Origin: SVEL01 sp045126215
Lineage (GTDB): Bacteria > Bacillota > Clostridia > Lachnospirales > Lachnospiraceae
DNA: 64,000 nucleotides
Direction: 5' to 3'
NCBI GenBank assembly: GCA_045126215.1
Contig: JBGVOD010000038.1
Coordinates: 1 to 64,000 of the forward strand
The notes under the pieces were generated by a model that did no database searches, had not been told where the DNA came from, and worked only from the letters and a program-made list of their open reading frames with translations. Shown here piece by piece: positions 52,873 to 60,400 of the stretch; the first letter of the stretch is position 1; each line of letters opens with the position of its first letter. Made by a program: the position numbers and the translations under genes.

Positions 52873-53070
52873 TTATAAATAAGGTAAGATTTTCTTCATA
52901 TTCTTTACATTTGTAGCATCTGTAATAGTTGCTTTTCTTAAATTTCTCTTTCTCTTTGTTGACTTCTTTGTTAAGATATGGCTCTTGTATGCTTTCATTC
53001 TTTTTAATTTTCCTGAACCTGTCTTTTTAAAACGTTTTGCTGCTGCTCTGCTTGTTTTGATCTTTGGCAT
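52873..53070 (-). CDS. rpmI: 50S ribosomal protein L35
   Basis: This 65-residue protein begins MPKIKTSRAAAKRFKKTGSG and carries KAYKSHILTKKSTKRKRNLR, the L35 signature. It sits between infC and rplT, as usual, 29 bp after infC, with an AGGAGG ribosome site. Confidence 0.98.
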   Translation of the reverse strand: MPKIKTSRAAAKRFKKTGSGKLKRMKAYKSHILTKKSTKRKRNLRKATITDATNVKNMKKILPYL

Positions 53071-53099
53071 TATTTTTTCCTCCTAATCATATATTTTAA

Positions 53100-53606
53100 C
53101 TATTTCTTTTCAGTTAAAACCATCATCATACTTTTACCTTCAAGTTTAGCCGGTTTTTCGATAACTGCACAATCTGAAAGCATTTCTGCGAAGTCATCCA
53201 GAATATGCTTGCTGCTGTTCATGTGAGCCATCTCTCTGCCTCTAAATCTCAATGTAACTTTAACCTTATCACCTTTAACTAAGAATTTCCTAGCCATATT
53301 AACTTTTGTATTAAGGTCATTTGCTTCAATATTTGGTGACAATCTGACTTCCTTAATATCAACAACTTTCTGCTTCTTCTTTGCTTCTTTTTCTTTTCTA
53401 GCTAACTCATATCTATATTTTCCGTAATCAATAATCTTACATACAGGTGGTTTAGCTGTTGGAGCAATCTTAACTAAGTCAAGTTCTGCCTCCTTTGCAA
53501 GTTTTAAAGCTTCCTTCGCTGACATGATACCAAGCTGTTCGCCATCTTCTCCAATCAAACGAATTTCTTTGTCTTTAATTTGTTCGTTAATAGATAATTC
53601 GCTAAT
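53100..53606 (-). CDS. infC: Translation initiation factor IF-3
   Basis: This 168-residue factor keeps ribosomal subunits apart and checks start codons. The N-domain (INEQIKDKEIRLIGEDGEQLG), linker KIAPTAKPPVCKIIDYGKYRYE and C-domain (KVTLRFRGREMAHMNSSKHIL, in part) are clear. I set the start at an ATT codon (53604-53606), 9 nt after GGAGG; no ATG, GTG or TTG is suitably placed and the protein then starts (M)SELSINEQI. AUU starts are a known infC trait that allows self-control by IF-3. The long upstream extension of the frame is leader RNA, not protein. Confidence 0.94.
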   Translation of the reverse strand: MSELSINEQIKDKEIRLIGEDGEQLGIMSAKEALKLAKEAELDLVKIAPTAKPPVCKIIDYGKYRYELARKEKEAKKKQKVVDIKEVRLSPNIEANDLNTKVNMARKFLVKGDKVKVTLRFRGREMAHMNSSKHILDDFAEMLSDCAVIEKPAKLEGKSMMMVLTEKK

Positions 53607-53748
53607 AGTAGTGCACCTCCAATTGAATAAAAAAATAGTGGATAGCATATATCCACTATTTAATACACATAACATAAAAGTCCTAGTAATATTAACACCA
53701 TGTAGCCTCGCCCATGGGTGAGAGTGGATACTCTGCTTTGTTTTCAAC
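53607..53748 (-). ncRNA. L20-type leader with attenuator, infC operon
   Basis: The infC leader contains a terminator hairpin (53629-53660). Further upstream the transcript carries TATCCACT (53723-53730 on minus), able to pair with AGTGGATA in the 5' arm of that terminator. Mutually exclusive pairing is the logic of L20 leaders in Firmicutes, where L20 protein binding favours termination. An AGAG/CTCT hairpin surrounds the upstream segment. Assignment to the L20 leader family is by position and this pairing. Confidence 0.75.
53629..53660 (-). terminator. Attenuator terminator in infC leader
   Basis: AATAGTGGAT pairs perfectly with ATCCACTATT around loop ATATGCT, followed on the minus strand by TTTTTATT. 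It lies upstream of the infC ribosome site, so it must be read through for expression. Confidence 0.87.
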
Positions 53749-53754
53749 TCTGTT

Positions 53755-53783
53755 ATACTACCATGACTTTTTTTGTATGTCAA
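53755..53783 (-). promoter_or_regulatory. infC operon promoter
   Basis: TTGACA (53778-53783) and TAGTAT (53755-53760) are 17 bp apart on the minus strand, giving a leader of about 145 nt. Confidence 0.82.
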
Positions 53784-53854
53784 CACATTTTTATATTAAT
53801 TTTTCTTCATCATTTTTTCTTAATTGTTCAAATTTTTCTCGTTTTTCTTATTTG

Positions 53855-54175
53855 TTACTTCATTCTAAATGTTCCACATTCAGTCTGTTCACTTCGGTCA
53901 GCCGAAATACCTGCTATATCAATATGACCAGCATTACATACTTCATTTCTATTATATACACAATTTACGGCATTGCAAGCAACTTTTAATTCTTCATTAG
54001 GTGTCAATTTACAGCCAGTACTATTTTTCGCTGTAGAATTATTCATTCTAAAACTTGAACATTCTGTAGAATCTGTGGTTGTTGCTTCTTTTCCTTCTAC
54101 TTGAATCTCATCCTTTGCGCACTTCATTTCATTATTAAAATAACAGTTTTTGACGCTACAATCTAATCTTGTCAT
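53855..54175 (-). CDS. Double DUF1540 cysteine-rich protein
   Basis: This 106-residue protein has two copies of the DUF1540 motif: C-x4-C-x6-C ... C (DCSVKNCYFNNEMKC...TECSSF) and again (ACNAVNCVYNRNEVCNA...TECGTF). Eight cysteines in matched spacing suggest metal binding, but no function is established. The family is common in spore-forming clostridia. The ATG at 54175 follows GGAGG by 8 nt; a GTG 5 codons upstream lies in that site. It is divergent from the GntR operon. Confidence 0.87.
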   Translation of the reverse strand: MTRLDCSVKNCYFNNEMKCAKDEIQVEGKEATTTDSTECSSFRMNNSTAKNSTGCKLTPNEELKVACNAVNCVYNRNEVCNAGHIDIAGISADRSEQTECGTFRMK

Positions 54176-54250
54176 TCTTTTTTCCTCCACTATATTATCG
54201 GTAACATTTCTATTATTTACATATATGTTAATCTTTATTCATTATTGTTC

Positions 54251-54279
54251 TTGACATAGCTGTAAAAATATATTACTAT
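54251..54279 (+). promoter_or_regulatory. Promoter of GntR/ABC operon
   Basis: TTGACA (54251-54256) and TACTAT (54274-54279) are 17 bp apart, followed immediately by a palindrome at the expected start site. Confidence 0.85.
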
Positions 54280-54283
54280 GAGT

Positions 54284-54302
54284 GTACTATCACATATAGT
54301 AC
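54284..54302. promoter_or_regulatory. Probable YtrA-type operator
   Basis: GTACTAT-CACAT-ATAGTAC is a perfect 7-bp inverted repeat with a 5-bp centre, 5 bp after the -10 box. GntR regulators of this class bind similar sites to repress their own operon. Confidence 0.75.
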
Positions 54303-54341
54303 AGTGATAACACTTATATTTTCTTTAGAAAGGATATTGAT

Positions 54342-54719
54342 ATGTTTCAATTAGATTTACTATCACGAACACCGGTTTATGAACAAATCATAAAGCAGCT
54401 TGAATCTCTTGTGTTATCAGATATCCTTGTACCACATTCACAATTACCATCCGTTAGGAGATTATCGGTACAACTATCTATTAATCCAAACACTATCCAA
54501 AAAGCTTATTCTGAACTGGATCGAAAAGGCATTATCTATTCAGTCCCCGGAAGAGGATGTTTTGTTTCTGAGGATGCCAAACAGATTTTAAGTGATTTTG
54601 GGCGAGATAAAATGTATGCTCTTGATGATTTAGTTTCCGAACTAAAATTAGCCTCAGTTCCACTTGAAGACATAATTGAAAGAGTTGAGACTGCATATAA
54701 GAAAGGAGTTAAACAATAA
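54342..54719 (+). CDS. GntR family regulator, YtrA type
   Basis: This 125-residue protein is a winged-helix GntR domain (PVYEQIIKQLESLVLSDIL; LPSVRRLSVQLSINPNTIQKA; GIIYSVPGRGCFVS) plus a short helical tail, the size of the YtrA subfamily. Such proteins repress adjacent ABC exporters and respond to cell-envelope stress. AAAGGATATTG precedes the ATG. Its TAA stop abuts the ATG of the ATPase gene, and a palindromic operator lies at the promoter, so autoregulation of the three-gene operon is expected. Confidence 0.93.
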   Translation: MFQLDLLSRTPVYEQIIKQLESLVLSDILVPHSQLPSVRRLSVQLSINPNTIQKAYSELDRKGIIYSVPGRGCFVSEDAKQILSDFGRDKMYALDDLVSELKLASVPLEDIIERVETAYKKGVKQ

Positions 54720-55625
54720 ATGATTACCACAAAGAATCTTACAAAATCCTTTGATGATTACAAAGCTGTAAATAACATAACATGTACTATTCCTGATGGT
54801 TGTATCTATGGAATGGTAGGTTCAAACGGTGCAGGAAAGTCAACATTTTTAAGACTTATCACAGGCGTCTACAAACCCGATGAAGGCTCTATTGATTTTG
54901 ATGGTCAACCTGTTTTTGACAATCCTGATGTAAAAAAGCGTATAGCATATGTTCCTGATGAACTATTCTTCTTACATTCAGCCTCAATAGAAAGTATGGC
55001 AAAATTTTATAATAATATTTTTCCAAATTTTCAAATTGATAAATGTATGAAATTAACAGAAAAATTCAAGTTAAACCCTAAGCAAAATATTAATACATTC
55101 TCAAAAGGTATGAAACGTCAGGCAGCAATTTTGCTTGCCCTTTCAACTAATCCGGACTATATGTTTTTTGACGAAACATTTGATGGTTTAGATCCTGTTA
55201 TGAGAAACCTTGTTAAAAACCTCATCTGTGAAGATGTTCTTGAAAGAAAAGCTACTGCTATCATTACTTCACATTCTCTTAGAGAATTAGAAGATATCTG
55301 TGACCAGCTTGCACTTCTTCATCAGGGTGGTCTTGTTCTTGAAAATGATATCAACAATTTAAAAACTCAGAACTTCAAGGTACAGATTGCATTCAAAAAA
55401 GATTACGATGAATCTTTATTCAAGGGGCTCATTGAATATACATCATTTAATAAGTTCGGCTCTATTTCAACTATGATTATAAAAGGCGATAAAGAAGAAA
55501 CTGTCGCAAAGCTTAATTCTTTAAAACCAGTGTTATTAGATGTTCTACCACTCACTCTAGAAGAGGTATTTACATATGAAATGACAGCCCTTGGATATAA
55601 TTTTGACAAGGAATTGGAGGATTAG
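54720..55625 (+). CDS. ABC transporter ATP-binding protein
   Basis: This 301-residue ATPase has Walker A GSNGAGKST, the Q-loop region YVPDELFFLHS (with an atypical residue where Q is common), the signature FSKGMKRQ in place of LSGGQ, Walker B MFFDETFDGLDP and switch histidine in TSHSLRELEDI. This form is typical of YtrB/CcmA-like ATPases of GntR-linked exporters. It overlaps neither neighbour: the start adjoins the gntR stop and the permease starts 1 bp after its own stop. Confidence 0.94.
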   Translation: MITTKNLTKSFDDYKAVNNITCTIPDGCIYGMVGSNGAGKSTFLRLITGVYKPDEGSIDFDGQPVFDNPDVKKRIAYVPDELFFLHSASIESMAKFYNNIFPNFQIDKCMKLTEKFKLNPKQNINTFSKGMKRQAAILLALSTNPDYMFFDETFDGLDPVMRNLVKNLICEDVLERKATAIITSHSLRELEDICDQLALLHQGGLVLENDINNLKTQNFKVQIAFKKDYDESLFKGLIEYTSFNKFGSISTMIIKGDKEETVAKLNSLKPVLLDVLPLTLEEVFTYEMTALGYNFDKELED

Positions 55626-55626
55626 T

Positions 55627-57918
55627 ATGAATAAATATTTTAACAAAAAACTTTATCAATCTTCATTAAATGATATAAGAGTATATTGCTATATTTTCAC
55701 TGTCTTATGTACACTTATAAACGGATTCATTTTATTAGATCAGTACTTTACTATTACGACAAAAATCTCTCGTAATATCCTGTCACCAGATTACACAATT
55801 TCTCTTCAGACAAATGAATTTTATCTTTTAATTGTTTTGCTTAATCTGATTTTATTTGCACCTTTGGTTACAATAGCTTCTTTTAGTTTTTTGACCAAAA
55901 GAAATCAATCAGATTTTTATCATAGTATTCCTTATAAAAGGATATGTATATTCATAAGCAAAATTGCCGCAATAGTTACAGGAATATTTATAACAACATT
56001 TTTACCATTTATAGTATTACTTTTAATAAATCAATTTACTAAAACACACGTACTTGTTGATTTTTCATCATTATTTCAATTCAATATAAATATATTTATA
56101 GGCTCTCTCTTAATTGTTGCAGCTATTTCAATAGCCTCATCATTATCAGGAACCACATTTAATACTGTAATATTTTCTGGAATTATTTTGTTTGTTCCAA
56201 GATTTTTAGTTATGATGTTTACATCATTTATCGAAGCATCATATTGTTTAATTGGCACATATAGTGATTCAAGATTACTGTCATATGACTCAAATATTAT
56301 TTTAAACCTTTTAGCAAAAGCATTAGACGATGCCGATGGATTGTCCGAAGTCTCTTCTTCGACTTTAGGTTTTCCATCTTTATACTCAACAATTCTTGCT
56401 ATAATATATCTTGTAATAGGTTGTGTTTTATTCAATAAAAGGAAAAGTGAAGCAGCCGGAAATCCAACAACTTCAAAAACAGTTCAGACAATATCAAGAT
56501 TTATTGTGGGATTTTTATGCACCCTTCCATCAATTTCAATAATATTTGAAATGTATTACGACAAAAACAATGCTTTTACTTCAATTAATATATTTTCAGC
56601 ATTTATATGGTTTCTATTTGCTTTTGCCATAATGTTTTTATATGAACTTATATCATTTAGGAATCTTAAGAAGGCTGTATCGACACTTAAAACATCTCCT
56701 ATTGTTGTAGCTATATCTGCAGTATTTTTAGGAATTCTTGTTGTAAGTTATAATTCTGTTACTTCTTATGAACCTGATTCAAAAGATATTGAATATATTA
56801 AATTCAACTACTATAACGAAGCAATATGGGTAAATACAGATGATGAGAATTATCAGGCATATACCGAATACTTCTCTGAATACACAAAAAACATTAAGAT
56901 AACAGATGAAAAGATAAAAGAGATTGTTTCTTCAACATTAAAAGATAACAACTTTAAGTTAAAGAATAACAATGATGGAACATCATATAACTATTTCTAT
57001 AATCATAATACGGTTAATATAACAATATGTTCAGATGGAAGCGAACACTCACGTATAATTAACATGACCTCAAAGGATTACGAAACATTAGAAGAACTCT
57101 TCTTCAAGAACATTGATTTTAAAGAAGCTGTAAATAATATTCCTGATTCCGTTGAAAAAGTATCCTTTATTGATTGTTCTTTTTCAGACTATTTAGATAA
57201 ACTAAATACAGCTTCACTAAAGAAGATATATCCTATCTTAATAAAAGAGATAAAAGCTAATCCACAGGCATTGGCGGATTGTATTATCCAGAATGATTCT
57301 CCTGTATTTTATAGAGATTCAATGATTGCATTTTCATTTTATTATGATTCAAAGCTTGTAGTAGCTACTCTTCCTATAACTGAATCATTTAAAGAATCAT
57401 TGTCACTATATATTTCGATGATGAATAGTCAAACGCTTGATAAGATTGATGAATTTATTTCTCTTCTTACTAACTCATATGACACTGTTTATAATGGAAC
57501 ATATTTAGCAATAGCAATTGATGATATTCATAGAGATTTTAATTCACCTGATTCAAATAATAAATATTACTATTTTGAGAATACTTATGGTGATTTCAAA
57601 TCACAAAATCTTTCAGAGGAAGAATTAGAAAAGCTTATGTCTGATGTTTCTCTTCCTTCTAAAGAAGAAGAAGAGTTTCTTAAAACACTGGCATCATATA
57701 TACAAAACCCTATTGATGAAAACACTCCTTCTACTCTGTATAGAGTAACAATTTCAAAAGGTAATTCCGGCATTTATTACGATGATTTCTATGAAGATTA
57801 TTATGATGATAGTATATATTCAAAACCTATGACAGAAGAAGTTGATTCTGATGACTATACATATGTCCTCTATGTAAAACTTCCTGATACATTAATACTA
57901 CCAGATGATTCATTCTAA
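55627..57918 (+). CDS. ABC-2-type transporter permease with large hydrophilic domain
   Basis: This 763-residue protein has an N-terminal membrane part with about seven to eight helices (20-45, 75-100, 120-145, 165-190, 195-220, 270-285, 305-330, 340-360, then one near 375-390) and a C-terminal hydrophilic domain of about 370 residues, probably outside. The N-terminal layout (TKRNQSDFYHSIPYKR) is known from permeases of YtrA-linked ABC systems. The ATG at 55627 follows GGAGG; the frame opens 12 codons earlier within the ATPase gene. It likely forms an exporter or envelope-stress system with the ATPase. Confidence 0.88.
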   Translation: MNKYFNKKLYQSSLNDIRVYCYIFTVLCTLINGFILLDQYFTITTKISRNILSPDYTISLQTNEFYLLIVLLNLILFAPLVTIASFSFLTKRNQSDFYHSIPYKRICIFISKIAAIVTGIFITTFLPFIVLLLINQFTKTHVLVDFSSLFQFNINIFIGSLLIVAAISIASSLSGTTFNTVIFSGIILFVPRFLVMMFTSFIEASYCLIGTYSDSRLLSYDSNIILNLLAKALDDADGLSEVSSSTLGFPSLYSTILAIIYLVIGCVLFNKRKSEAAGNPTTSKTVQTISRFIVGFLCTLPSISIIFEMYYDKNNAFTSINIFSAFIWFLFAFAIMFLYELISFRNLKKAVSTLKTSPIVVAISAVFLGILVVSYNSVTSYEPDSKDIEYIKFNYYNEAIWVNTDDENYQAYTEYFSEYTKNIKITDEKIKEIVSSTLKDNNFKLKNNNDGTSYNYFYNHNTVNITICSDGSEHSRIINMTSKDYETLEELFFKNIDFKEAVNNIPDSVEKVSFIDCSFSDYLDKLNTASLKKIYPILIKEIKANPQALADCIIQNDSPVFYRDSMIAFSFYYDSKLVVATLPITESFKESLSLYISMMNSQTLDKIDEFISLLTNSYDTVYNGTYLAIAIDDIHRDFNSPDSNNKYYYFENTYGDFKSQNLSEEELEKLMSDVSLPSKEEEEFLKTLASYIQNPIDENTPSTLYRVTISKGNSGIYYDDFYEDYYDDSIYSKPMTEEVDSDDYTYVLYVKLPDTLILPDDSF

Positions 57919-57928
57919 AAACAGAAAT

Positions 57929-57970
57929 AAATAAAAGGAATAGTTCACACGAACTATTCCTTTTATTTTT
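57929..57970. terminator. Strong bidirectional terminator between ABC operon and yqeG
   Basis: An 18-bp perfect stem (57929-57946 with 57951-57968) closes on the 4-nt loop ACAC. T-rich sequence follows on both strands. The stop codon of yqeG lies inside the stem. Confidence 0.92.
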
Positions 57971-58595
57971 CATTAATATTTTCTGTATCAGCTGCCTTTT
58001 CCTTATTTTTTGACTTATTATGTATTTTTATCTTCTTAAGCTTAAGTGCCAGGCTTCGCTTCTTGTTATATATTTTATTCTCTTTTCTAAGCTTTTTTCT
58101 ATCTCTTCTAACATAGAAAAAAAGAACTATTTTTTCAAGATATCTCTTTAATACAATCTGTATTTCTTCCTTTGGATTAATCTGTCTGACAAGTATCGTA
58201 TACATATTGGCTCTATTTGCACCGAAAACATCTGTAAATAACTGATCACCAACAAATATCGTCTCATTAATATCCGTTCCCATAATATTCATAGCTTCAA
58301 TATAATTTTTGGTTGATGGCTTATGTGCATCAAATATATATGGAGCTCCAACTGCATTTGCAAAGGGTTTTACCCTTTCTTCATTATTATTTGAAAGTAA
58401 ACAATACTTAAAACCTATTTTATCAAGTTTTCTAAAAAAATGTATTGCTTTGTCATTTGCCTTTTCGCCATGCGGAACAAGCGTATTATCAATATCAAAT
58501 AAAAATCCTCTATATCCACGCTTATAGTACTTTTTCAGATTTATACTATAAATACTGCGTACATATTTCTTGGGATAAAACTTCTCTAAAAACAT
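57963..58595 (-). CDS. YqeG family HAD-IIIA phosphatase
   Basis: This 210-residue protein has HAD motif I FDIDNTLVPHG, motif II LLSNN, KPSTKNYIEAM and FVGDQLFTDVFGANRANM, which define YqeG (HAD superfamily IIIA). Members act on phosphate esters; a cardiolipin-pathway role has been suggested for relatives but not proven here. The C-terminal 50 residues are very basic (KLRKENKIYNKKRSLALKLKK, in part), suggesting RNA, membrane or ribosome contact. It is 24 bp downstream of nrdR. Confidence 0.9.
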   Translation of the reverse strand: MFLEKFYPKKYVRSIYSINLKKYYKRGYRGFLFDIDNTLVPHGEKANDKAIHFFRKLDKIGFKYCLLSNNNEERVKPFANAVGAPYIFDAHKPSTKNYIEAMNIMGTDINETIFVGDQLFTDVFGANRANMYTILVRQINPKEEIQIVLKRYLEKIVLFFYVRRDRKKLRKENKIYNKKRSLALKLKKIKIHNKSKNKEKAADTENINEK

Positions 58596-58619
58596 ATCTA
58601 CACCAATCTATTTCTGTTA

Positions 58620-59069
58620 CTATTTTAGAATCTTTTTAAGCTCATCCATAAATGTGTTCACATCCTTGAACTCTCTATATACAGATGCGAATCTGACATA
58701 TGCCACATCATCAAAGTCTTTGAGCTTGTCCATAACTATCTCACCTATCATTTTACTAGGCACTTCTTTCTCTTCCATATTAAAGATAGCTGTTTCAATA
58801 GAATCAACCATACTGTTTATTTCATTTATGGATACTGGTCTCTTATGACATGATCTGATAATTCCAGACTCAATCTTTGCTCTATCATAAGGTTCACGAT
58901 TATTATCTTTCTTTATAACAATAAGAGGTATTGTTTCAACCTTTTCATATGTAGTAAACCTCTTACCACATTCATCACACTGTCTTCTTCTTCTAATTGC
59001 GCTATTATCTTCAGCTGGTCTTGAGTCAATGACTTTTGTATTTTCTTCGCCACAGAAAGGACATTTCAT
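58620..59069 (-). CDS. nrdR: Transcriptional regulator NrdR
   Basis: This 149-residue protein has an N-terminal zinc ribbon (MKCPFCGEENTKVIDSR ... RRRRQCDECGKRFTTYE) and an ATP-cone (VIKKDNNREPYDRAKIESGI). NrdR senses ATP/dATP and represses ribonucleotide reductase genes. The ATG at 59069 follows GGAGG by 8 nt; an ATG 5 codons upstream lacks a separate site. It lies between ylmC and yqeG, as in many clostridia. No nrd genes are in the window. Confidence 0.96.
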   Translation of the reverse strand: MKCPFCGEENTKVIDSRPAEDNSAIRRRRQCDECGKRFTTYEKVETIPLIVIKKDNNREPYDRAKIESGIIRSCHKRPVSINEINSMVDSIETAIFNMEEKEVPSKMIGEIVMDKLKDFDDVAYVRFASVYREFKDVNTFMDELKKILK

Positions 59070-59157
59070 AGCCTTTTCCTCCATATATTTTTCTTATGTT
59101 TATTTTATCTTAAAATGAATTATTGTCAAGAAAATCTATTACTTCATACCTATTTTT

Positions 59158-59442
59158 CTAGAAAAAACTATCATGCCATTTGTTTGTCTCACATTTTTTT
59201 AAGCACTCTTTTAAATCAACATCTACAAGTATTATATCTTCACCGATATTACATACACATTTGTATGGAATAACATAATCATTTTCTCTACAAAAAAGTT
59301 TCATATATCTTGCAGGTCCTGGGACAATTAATTCAGTAATGACGCCACTACATTCATCAAACCTAAGATTACACACATATCCAAGAACTCTGCAATCCCT
59401 CTCATTAATAACCTGTTTTTTCGTCAATTCGATAAAATCCAT
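59158..59442 (-). CDS. YlmC/YmxH family sporulation protein
   Basis: This 94-residue PRC-barrel protein (FIELTKKQVINERDCRVLGYV; ELIVPGPARYM; DYVIPYKCVCNIGEDIILVDV, in part) fits YlmC/YmxH. The family is conserved in spore formers, often next to sigG. Its exact role is not known. It is the second gene after sigG, 67 bp downstream. Confidence 0.9.
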   Translation of the reverse strand: MDFIELTKKQVINERDCRVLGYVCNLRFDECSGVITELIVPGPARYMKLFCRENDYVIPYKCVCNIGEDIILVDVDLKECLKKCETNKWHDSFF

Positions 59443-59509
59443 ATATCCTCAGATTAATTGCAATATATTATTAATTATTATATTATCAATCTTTTGAAAT
59501 ATTCTTTTT

Positions 59510-60286
59510 TCATAAAAGATATTTTTTCATTATCTCAATAGCATTTTTTTCAAGTCTAGAGACTTGTGCCTGACTAATATTTATCATTTCAGCTACTTCT
59601 ATCTGTGTTTTGCCCTTAAAAAATCTAAGTTCAATAATTGTACGTTCTCTATCCGGCAGTCGTCTGATAGCCTCATACAGTGACATATCTTCAACCCATT
59701 GTTCTTCCCGATTCTTCTTATCACTTATTTGATCCATTACATAAAGTGTATCTCCCGAATCGGAATAAACAGGCTCAAATAAAGATACAGGCGTTTGAAT
59801 CGCATCTAAGGCGTATGCAATATCTTCTTTATCCACCTGTATCTCTTTTGCAATTTCACCTATTGTAGGCTCTTTTAGGTTTTTACGTGTTAGCTGTTCT
59901 CTCATATATAACGCTTTAAACGCAATATCTTTTACCGATCTTGATACTCTGATTGCACTATTATCCCTAAGATATCTCTTGATTTCCCCAATTATCATGG
60001 GAACTGCATAAGTACTAAACTTTACATTCAGACTTCTGTCAAAATTATCAAGTGCTTTTATAAGTCCAATACATCCAATTTGAAATAAATCATCCATATT
60101 CTCATCTGAATTACAGAATCTTTTTATTATACTTAATACAAGTCTTAAGTTTCCATTCAAGAACACTTCTCTTGCTTTTTTATCTCCTTCATCTATAAGT
60201 TCAAATAACTTTGTTTTTTCATCTTCTGATAAAACAGGTAACTTAGCCGTGTTAACACCACAAATTTCAACTTTATATGAAGCCAT
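59510..60286 (-). CDS. sigG: RNA polymerase sporulation sigma factor SigG
   Basis: This 258-residue sigma-70 factor drives late forespore genes. It has the SigG N-terminus (VEICGVNTAKLPVLSE, close to the Bacillus form), region 2 (LRLVLSIIKRF; DDLFQIGCIGLIKALDNFD; VKFSTYAVPMIIGEIKRYLRD), region 3 and region 4 (RTIIELRFFKGKTQIEVAEM; ISQAQVSRLEK). This is the strongest evidence that the organism can make endospores. The upstream gene is recJ, not sigE as in Bacillus. I could not place a convincing SigF- or SigG-type promoter. Confidence 0.97.
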   Translation of the reverse strand: MASYKVEICGVNTAKLPVLSEDEKTKLFELIDEGDKKAREVFLNGNLRLVLSIIKRFCNSDENMDDLFQIGCIGLIKALDNFDRSLNVKFSTYAVPMIIGEIKRYLRDNSAIRVSRSVKDIAFKALYMREQLTRKNLKEPTIGEIAKEIQVDKEDIAYALDAIQTPVSLFEPVYSDSGDTLYVMDQISDKKNREEQWVEDMSLYEAIRRLPDRERTIIELRFFKGKTQIEVAEMINISQAQVSRLEKNAIEIMKKYLL

Positions 60287-60337
60287 TTCTTATTTCCTCG
60301 CTAACCTATCTTTATAGATTTACATGTCAATTTTTTT

Positions 60338-60365
60338 CTTTTGACACTCTAATCCTTTATAGAAA
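60338..60365. repeat. Fragment resembling the end of the palindromic repeat
   Basis: CTTTTGACACTCTA followed by CCTTTATA matches the right end of the palindrome (62586-62607) with one small indel. It lies in the sigG leader, downstream of recJ. It may be a remnant end or chance similarity. Confidence 0.45.
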
Positions 60366-60400
60366 TATGATTAGCGAAATACAAAAAAATATACCTGTAT

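Noticed and set aside
53607..53786. N-terminal extension of IF-3
   Set aside because: The extension crosses the promoter, leader and attenuator. IF-3 homology begins at the ATT codon after GGAGG.
60287..60400. SigF/SigG promoter for sigG
   Set aside because: A GTATA element and a later CATATTT are present but spaced about 20 bp; the match is too loose to call.
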